Positions 56,717-64,000 of a stretch of DNA of 64,000 bases are shown one piece after another. Under the pieces are notes generated by a model. The model was not told the origin of the DNA. It was given only the letters and a program-made list of their open reading frames with translations, and did no database searches. The DNA lies in NCBI GenBank assembly GCA_023897205.1, contig JAHWDD010000005.1:2480001-2544000 (forward strand), given 5' to 3'. The DNA is from Exophiala sp. HKRS030 (Eukaryota; Ascomycota; Eurotiomycetes; Chaetothyriales; Herpotrichiellaceae). How positions within the stretch are numbered: position 1 is the first letter of the stretch; every line of letters begins with the position of its first letter. The translations under genes were made by a program, and so were the position numbers.

Positions 56717-57682
56717 TCACATGAAGTCGTCCTCCTCTAGGCCATCGTCATAACTCGTAACATCTGCAACTCCTCTACCCACATCCCTGGTTGCTGCAAG
56801 ACTGGATTTCGTCTTTGCGGCTTTGCTCTTCTTGCCACCCTTCTCTTGAGCTTTCTCCTCCTTCATCTTCTCGTTGCTGAGCGCTGTCAAGGCACTGGCA
56901 GCTTTCTTGATCTCAGAACTTGGCATGTCGGCACAGATTTGCTTTACAAAAGTCGACATCCAGATGGGGTAATGTGGCTTGTTGGAGGATTGTTTGAGCA
57001 GAGGGACCAGGGTGGCTGAAAGAGTGTCAAATTGTGCCTTGGTCGCTGGCTTGAACATGGAGAGGGTGGACAGATCAATCGTCTGACCAGGGTTCTCTTT
57101 GTCTTCGATTATTAGGGCCTTGTTAGGAGCCGAGCGAGACTTTGGTCCCATGCCCACGTCCGCAAAAAGATCTTGTGCATGCTTCAAGTCGGCATCTTGT
57201 TCCGTCTGGCGTAGACGTGCCCGTCTGTCCGCCTCGTCTTCATCTGAACTGTCGTCACCATCCTCTTCGAGACGTTTCCGTCGGTTGGCTTCTCTGTGCT
57301 CCTCTATTCGCTGAGATTTTGACTTCTTGTTAGCAGCGGCTTCAGCGTCTGCCTTGGCCTTGGCTGCGGCAGCCTTTGCGGCCTTTTCTCTTTCGACATC
57401 GGAGTCTTCCTCTTCGTCCCAGTTTTCAGCGACCTACGATCTATTAGTCTCTCGCCATGCGCCGGAGCAATGGAATATTTACATCGTCGGAATCTTCTTC
57501 ATCTGCAAACTTGCGTCGGGCGGCGATAGGGACGTCTACAGACTCCTCAGATGATGATTCTTCGGATTCCTCGTCTATAAAATGGTCATTAGCCACAATT
57601 CATCTATAAACACCGCAGTTGGGAAGGAGGCGAATCCCCCACAAAGGGATGTTCACTACTCACCCCACTTTGAGGGAGCCAT
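56717..57682 (-). CDS. HCR1: Translation initiation factor eIF3 subunit j (Hcr1)
   Basis: Loosely bound eIF3 subunit that sits in the 40S decoding centre and helps start-site selection and ribosome recycling. Exons 57664-57682 (only 19 nt), 57483-57574 and 56717-57433 give 275 aa, the normal size. The conserved start MAPSKWDEESEE is rebuilt by the first junction, and VAENWDEEEDSDVE by the second. A charged Ala/Lys helix, NRRKRLEE and the C-terminal YPIWMSTFVKQI...LNEEK-type region follow (here ALTALSNEKMKEEKAQ), ending DDGLEEDDFM, which is the eIF3j signature tail. Confidence 0.93.
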
Positions 57683-58253
57683 GATCCGTTGTGCGCAGGT
57701 TATGGTAGTTTGACAATAATCAACAGGAATGTGTCTGATGACAAGAAGTGTCGCGTAATTGTTAGGAAGTCGCTGTCGACGACAGTGTATGCGAGAACAA
57801 TAGAGAGATTCCTTACGTAGGCGGAATCATGGATAATTAATTTTATCTCTGGTGTTCGCAGGAGGCGATCTACGAAAATGCCGTCTATGCGCCAAGCCGC
57901 AAGCGGCCCAAACCGGTGCCTTGCCCAAGAACTGACGTAACCAATTGTGTGAGAAATACTCCGTAGATCTACGAATACAAAATACCTCACGTACTTACCA
58001 GCCTTACCTAGGTACTCGTAGATACCTAGACACCCAGGTAGATTGAGGTCGGCACCGTTGATTAAAGGAATCGTGGTACGTTTACGTTTAGAGACTCATA
58101 TTTCAACCCTCTCCGTGACTTCATTGTATTCATAATCTCCAATGCTACCACTGTCGCATAACGAACTGTGTCCTTTTGCGCTTCCTAGAATAGACTATCA
58201 AAACGAACTTTTGCCCAGCTGTGCCTGGTGCGCAACAACTCTGCAAGCCTTGT
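57683..58253. promoter_or_regulatory. Upstream region of HCR1
   Basis: About 570 bp between two minus-strand genes. It contains TACTCCGTA at 57957 followed by a TAGGTACTCGTAGATACCTAG palindrome-like stretch near 58008. No gene. Confidence 0.5.
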
Positions 58254-60505
<2,252 letters not shown>

Positions 60506-61783
60506 ATGGACGGGGGTGGAGATCCGGAGAGGCAACAGGCCCTGCAACAATACAAGGAAAAGTTACTACAGTCAAGAGAATGGGAATCAAAACTGAAAGC
60601 ACTGCGGATGGACATCAAGGGTCTCCAAAAAGATTTCGAAACTACAGAGGAAAACATCAAAGCCTTACAAAGTGTCGGTCAAATCATTGGAGAAGTGCTA
60701 AAACAACTGGACGAAGAGAGATGTATGTTTGCCCACACCTATTTTGTCTCTGATACTCATCGGTTGCAGTCATCGTCAAAGCATCGTCAGGGCCCCGATA
60801 TGTCGTCGGTTGTCGGTCCAAGGTCGACAAAGCCAAGCTGAAGCAAGGCACACGAGTGGCCCTGGACATGACAACCCTTACCATCATGCGCATGCTTCCT
60901 CGAGAAGTCGACCCTCTAGTCTACAACATGTCATTAGAAGATCCCGGTCAGGTATCATTCGCCGGTATTGGTGGTCTTAATGAACAGATACGAGAACTAC
61001 GAGAAGTCATTGAACTACCGCTGAAGAACCCCGAGCTCTTTTTGCGGGTCGGTATCAAGCCTCCGAAGGGTGTCCTACTCTATGGTCCACCAGGAACGGG
61101 AAAGACGTTATTAGCAAGAGCAGTGGCAAGCAGTCTAGACACTAATTTCTTGAAGGGTAAGATCGACTCTGCTCTCATGTTCGGGCCAGGCTGACGTTCG
61201 TGCAGTGGTATCATCTGCAATTGTCGACAAGTACATTGGCGAGTCGGCTCGATTGATTCGAGAGATGTTCGGCTATGCGAAAGAACACGAACCGTGCATT
61301 ATTTTCATGGACGAGATCGATGCCATTGGAGGTCGTCGTTTCAGTGAAGGAACTTCCGCCGATCGAGAGATCCAGCGAACCCTTATGGAGCTGCTGAACC
61401 AATTGGACGGCTTCGACTATCTCGGGAAGACCAAGATTATCATGGCCACCAACCGTCCCGATACTCTCGATCCAGCTTTGCTCCGAGCAGGTAGATTGGA
61501 TCGAAAGATCGAGATCCCTCTACCCAACGAGGTGGGCCGATTGGAAATCCTCAAGATCCACGCTGCCGGAGTGGTAACGGAAGGCAACATCGATTTTGAA
61601 AGTGTCGTCAAGATGAGTGATGGACTCAACGGTGCTGATCTGAGAAATGTTGTGACCGAGGCTGGCCTGTTTGCTATCAAAGATTACCGCGATGCTGTCA
61701 ACCAGGATGACTTCAACAAGGCAGTCAGGAAGGTGGCCGAGTCCAAGAAACTTGAGGGCAAGCTGGAATACCAGAAATTGTAA
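60506..61783 (+). CDS. RPT4: 26S proteasome regulatory ATPase Rpt4
   Basis: AAA+ ATPase of the 19S base ring that unfolds ubiquitinated substrates and opens the 20S gate; also linked to endoplasmic-reticulum degradation. Exons 60506-60722, 60770-61156 and 61206-61783 give 393 aa, as expected for Rpt4. Layout: N-terminal coiled coil (residues ~15-72), OB domain ([19 protein letters not shown]), Walker A GPPGTGKT at 178-185, Walker B IIFMDEID at 233-240, the pore-side [20 protein letters not shown], and the arginine finger/sensor region [21 protein letters not shown]. The C-terminal tail ends EYQKL, not an HbYX motif, as is normal for Rpt4. Start fits the coiled-coil beginning. Confidence 0.96.
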
Positions 61784-62033
61784 AACATCCTATCACTGGT
61801 CGTGGTTCTATCGGGCGCATAGCTTGACCTGGCCTGCGGTGGGCGATGGTGCCTTGCCACTGTAATATAGGTGGCGATGATACATCTGCATGTGGCATCA
61901 GATGGATGCCTAATGGATGGCTCGGTCTGGCCGTGCGACAATTGATAGATAATGCATGCATCAGGACATCCCAACAGCGAACCACCTTGGTCTAGAAGGC
62001 GCCAGAGGTTGATCAAGTTCCTCGGGATGAATT
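61784..62033. other. Convergent 3' region, RPT4 / DUF1115 gene
   Basis: 250 bp between convergent stop codons. No coding signal. Confidence 0.5.
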
Positions 62034-62417
62034 TCATTCACGGGCAAAGCCCATTGCAACACGCCACCAACTCAGTAACCCTCTTACTTCCATCTGTGCT
62101 GCCATTTCCTTGACCGAATCGACTTCGACCAAGGTTCCTGCGGGACTATCGTCGTCCGTTATCTGGGGCGGCTTGTCCTGACACTCAGCTAGAGCCTTCA
62201 CCGGTGCGACCAGCTGATAATCTTTGTACCGTAAGTCGTGGACCGTGTCGACCCATTTCTGCACGGCTGTCCGTTCACGACCCTGGACGTACATCACCCC
62301 CGGCACGCCTCCTGATCGCAAAAGCGCGAAGCATTGGTGAGTCTTTGCTGCGGTCTTGAGACTGGCAACCTTTTTGCGCGAGGTAATGTGATGAGTTCGA
62401 ATGAGAGCGTGGAACAT
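62034..62417 (-). CDS. DUF1115-like small protein
   Basis: 127 aa in a single exon. The pattern RTHHITSRKKVASLKTAAKTH, then GGVPGVMYVQG, then AVQKWVDTVHDLRYKDYQ and a C-terminal LSWWRVAMGFARE fits the C-terminal DUF1115 domain found after RWD domains in RWDD2-type proteins. Only this domain is seen here, without an RWD part upstream, so it may be a stand-alone form, a fungal short version, or the last exon of a longer gene. Biochemical role unknown. A GTAAGA near its end could be a donor, but reading through gives the expected C-terminus. Confidence 0.7.
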   Translation of the reverse strand: MFHALIRTHHITSRKKVASLKTAAKTHQCFALLRSGGVPGVMYVQGRERTAVQKWVDTVHDLRYKDYQLVAPVKALAECQDKPPQITDDDSPAGTLVEVDSVKEMAAQMEVRGLLSWWRVAMGFARE

Positions 62418-63397
62418 CCCTTCCTCATCTCCCCTTTGCTTGCCTTTAGGTCACAGATCGAATGTCAAAACAACATGTGCGCATGGGGGTGTGATGATCT
62501 AGGTCCTACGATATGGCGTGCATTTGACAAGATCTGTATCTCTAGGCCAATACTGTCGTCGAAGCGAGTCAGCTACAAGGTACTCGTAACAGTACGGTAC
62601 CAAGACTTCATTGCCACTTTACACCAAGTTTTATCTGCTTTTGCTGTACAGAGTACGCCGTGATCGCTAAAACAGCGTGGCGAACGCGTCTTTTTCAGCC
62701 TGGTCACAAACAAACTCACCCTGTCGACAAGTCACTAGAACGACGTATCATTGCAACACCAACTCAGTATCGCGTAGATGTTAGTCATCTTCACCTGGGC
62801 TCAAGATCAGCATCGAGCAATCTTAACTGTCGGGCCACAGCAAAAGCTCCTTCACATACTCTGAACCTTATGGCCGCAAGTACTCGTATTTCGTCCGCGT
62901 TGGTCCGGATACTGTGAGAGTCGATTCTCATCATACTGACATGAGTTCGACCGCGACGGCGAGACTCGTATGCCTGTGGCCCCGGCGGACAATTATTACA
63001 TTGATTCTCATGGTCAGTATTGACCCGATCTGAGTATCTATCTCCATGGAGGTCGTTTCCTCCGGCCTGTTACAAGGACCTGCTCAAACCCGGGCGTGAG
63101 TTCTCCCGTTCCATCGATGAAAAATAGAGATATAGTCGCATATCATCTGCGCAAGGGTCTAGTGCCCGTGTGTGGCCTAGAGACTAGAATACTAATAGTC
63201 AGTGCTTGTACGAGTATCTTGTGATTCGTGCTCGTTCTGTACAGCGTCAGAACTCAGCCCAGACCACCATCCCTTGATAACTACGCGTATTGCAAAACCC
63301 TACTCGAATTCCACCGGCGGAGTACGGCTTGAGATGAAACACAGATATATCATACCAGTTTTTCAAGTTCTCGAAATCACCAGAAACCAATTTCCCC
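62418..63397. promoter_or_regulatory. Divergent promoter region, DUF1115 / SDR genes
   Basis: About 980 bp without a supported gene. Repeated GTACGAGTAC-type words near 62580 and 63210. I see no tRNA-like fold. Confidence 0.45.
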
Positions 63398-64000
63398 ATG
63401 TCTGAAGAGTTCCATATAGAGCTAGAGTTGGGAAAGACGATCGGAACGATCTTCTACTCGCAATTCTTCCAAACTCCGGCATATCCTACTCAAAACTTCG
63501 CAGGCCAGATAGTCGTGGTTACTGGCTCAAATGTCGGCCTTGGGCTGGAAGCCGCACGGCACTTTTACAGACTAAACTGCGCAAAGCTTATTCTCGCAGT
63601 CAGAACAGTCTCCAAGGGGGAGAAGGCAAAGGAAGACATCGTCCAAAGCATCAAGCATCGATCTGATGCCGACGCAATCGAGGTGTGGCCCTTGGACCTA
63701 AACAGCACCACTTCAACGCTTGAATTTGCGCACCGAGTCAAGAAGGGACTCCCGCGCCTTGATGTATTGGTCGAGAATGCCGGCGTTGGTGCCCAGAGGT
63801 GGACGCTGGTCGAGGGGTTCGAGCAGAGTATTCAGGTCAACGTTGTCAACACTCTCTTACTTGGGATGCTGCTCTTGCCGACATTGACCGCGACCAAGGA
63901 CAAATATGAGCATGCTTCACCACACTTGGTGATAGTCAGTTCGGATGGTCTGCGGTTCACCAGATTCAAACAGATCAACGAGCCAGACATATACCAAGCC
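63398..64000 (+). CDS. Short-chain dehydrogenase, retinol-dehydrogenase-like (partial)
   Basis: The window ends inside this gene; 201 codons are visible from ATG at 63398. It belongs to the SDR subgroup of retinol dehydrogenase/WW-domain oxidoreductase-like proteins common in fungi. The cofactor motif TGSNVGLGLEAARH lies at ~42-55, with IVVVTG before it. The usual NNAG is ENAGVG here, an Asn-to-Glu change; the strand VIVSSDGLRF bears the catalytic serine. The YxxxK pair lies beyond the window edge. Substrate unknown; such enzymes often belong to secondary metabolism, but nothing else here supports that. Confidence 0.85.
   Translation, partial: MSEEFHIELELGKTIGTIFYSQFFQTPAYPTQNFAGQIVVVTGSNVGLGLEAARHFYRLNCAKLILAVRTVSKGEKAKEDIVQSIKHRSDADAIEVWPLDLNSTTSTLEFAHRVKKGLPRLDVLVENAGVGAQRWTLVEGFEQSIQVNVVNTLLLGMLLLPTLTATKDKYEHASPHLVIVSSDGLRFTRFKQINEPDIYQA

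Noticed and set aside
62640..62960. Possible tRNA suggested by a GAGTTCGACC word near 62943
   Set aside because: No matching A box or cloverleaf could be built around it.

Overview
This is a 64-kb piece of a filamentous ascomycete nuclear genome. Genes carry short GT..AG introns (48-80 bp) with CTAAC/CTGAC-like branch points. The protein families are fungal: Zn2Cys6 regulators, an HxB-type molybdenum cofactor sulfurase, YAT- and UGA4-type permeases, an OPT transporter, DUF7053 and DUF7587. The overall flavour fits Eurotiomycetes, perhaps Chaetothyriales (black yeasts); the class is inference, not proof. I assembled 26 protein-coding genes, most of them spliced, with exon coordinates given in each entry. 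I see no rRNA, tRNA, CRISPR array or intact transposon.

Left part (0-28.6 kb): a classical SDR, a GA minisatellite, a three-finger C2H2 regulator behind an unusually long (4.1 kb) gene-free, pyrimidine-rich upstream stretch, a 1250-aa proline-rich coiled-coil protein, a zinc alcohol dehydrogenase, an orphan protein, a DUF202 membrane protein, a four-helix MARVEL-like membrane protein, the MoCo sulfurase hxB, a 2OG-Fe(II) oxygenase-like protein and an 873-aa nuclear DUF7587 protein.

Middle (29.0-47.0 kb): eight genes that look like one catabolic cluster. They are a Zn2Cys6 regulator and a divergent YAT amino-acid permease, a class I glutamine-amidotransferase-type hydrolase, an FAD amine oxidase divergent from a second Zn2Cys6 regulator, a UGA4/GABA-type permease, and a PuuD-like gamma-glutamyl-GABA hydrolase (peptidase C26) divergent from an OPT oligopeptide transporter. 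The promoters carry matching cis-element arrays. Direct repeats of CGGRTAY at exact 12-bp spacing lie before the amidotransferase and between the amine oxidase and the second regulator. Scattered copies of the same element lie before both permeases. The PuuD-like/OPT intergenic region has a different array, four ~33-bp tandem units each with two TCCG half-sites. The gene content recalls the bacterial gamma-glutamylated amine pathways (Puu, Ipu, Atd). I infer a regulated fungal module for uptake and breakdown of amines, gamma-glutamyl amides or gamma-glutamyl peptides. No ligase (glutamine-synthetase-like) or aldehyde dehydrogenase is in the window.

Right part (48.6-64 kb): mostly conserved cellular genes. 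They are a CAMKL-like protein kinase, a DUF7053 protein, the geranylgeranyltransferase-I beta subunit, eIF3j/Hcr1, enolase, the proteasome ATPase Rpt4, a DUF1115-like protein, and a second SDR cut off by the window edge. A short intergenic word, TACTCCGTA/TACGGAGTA, recurs about ten times across the gene-free stretches, far above chance.
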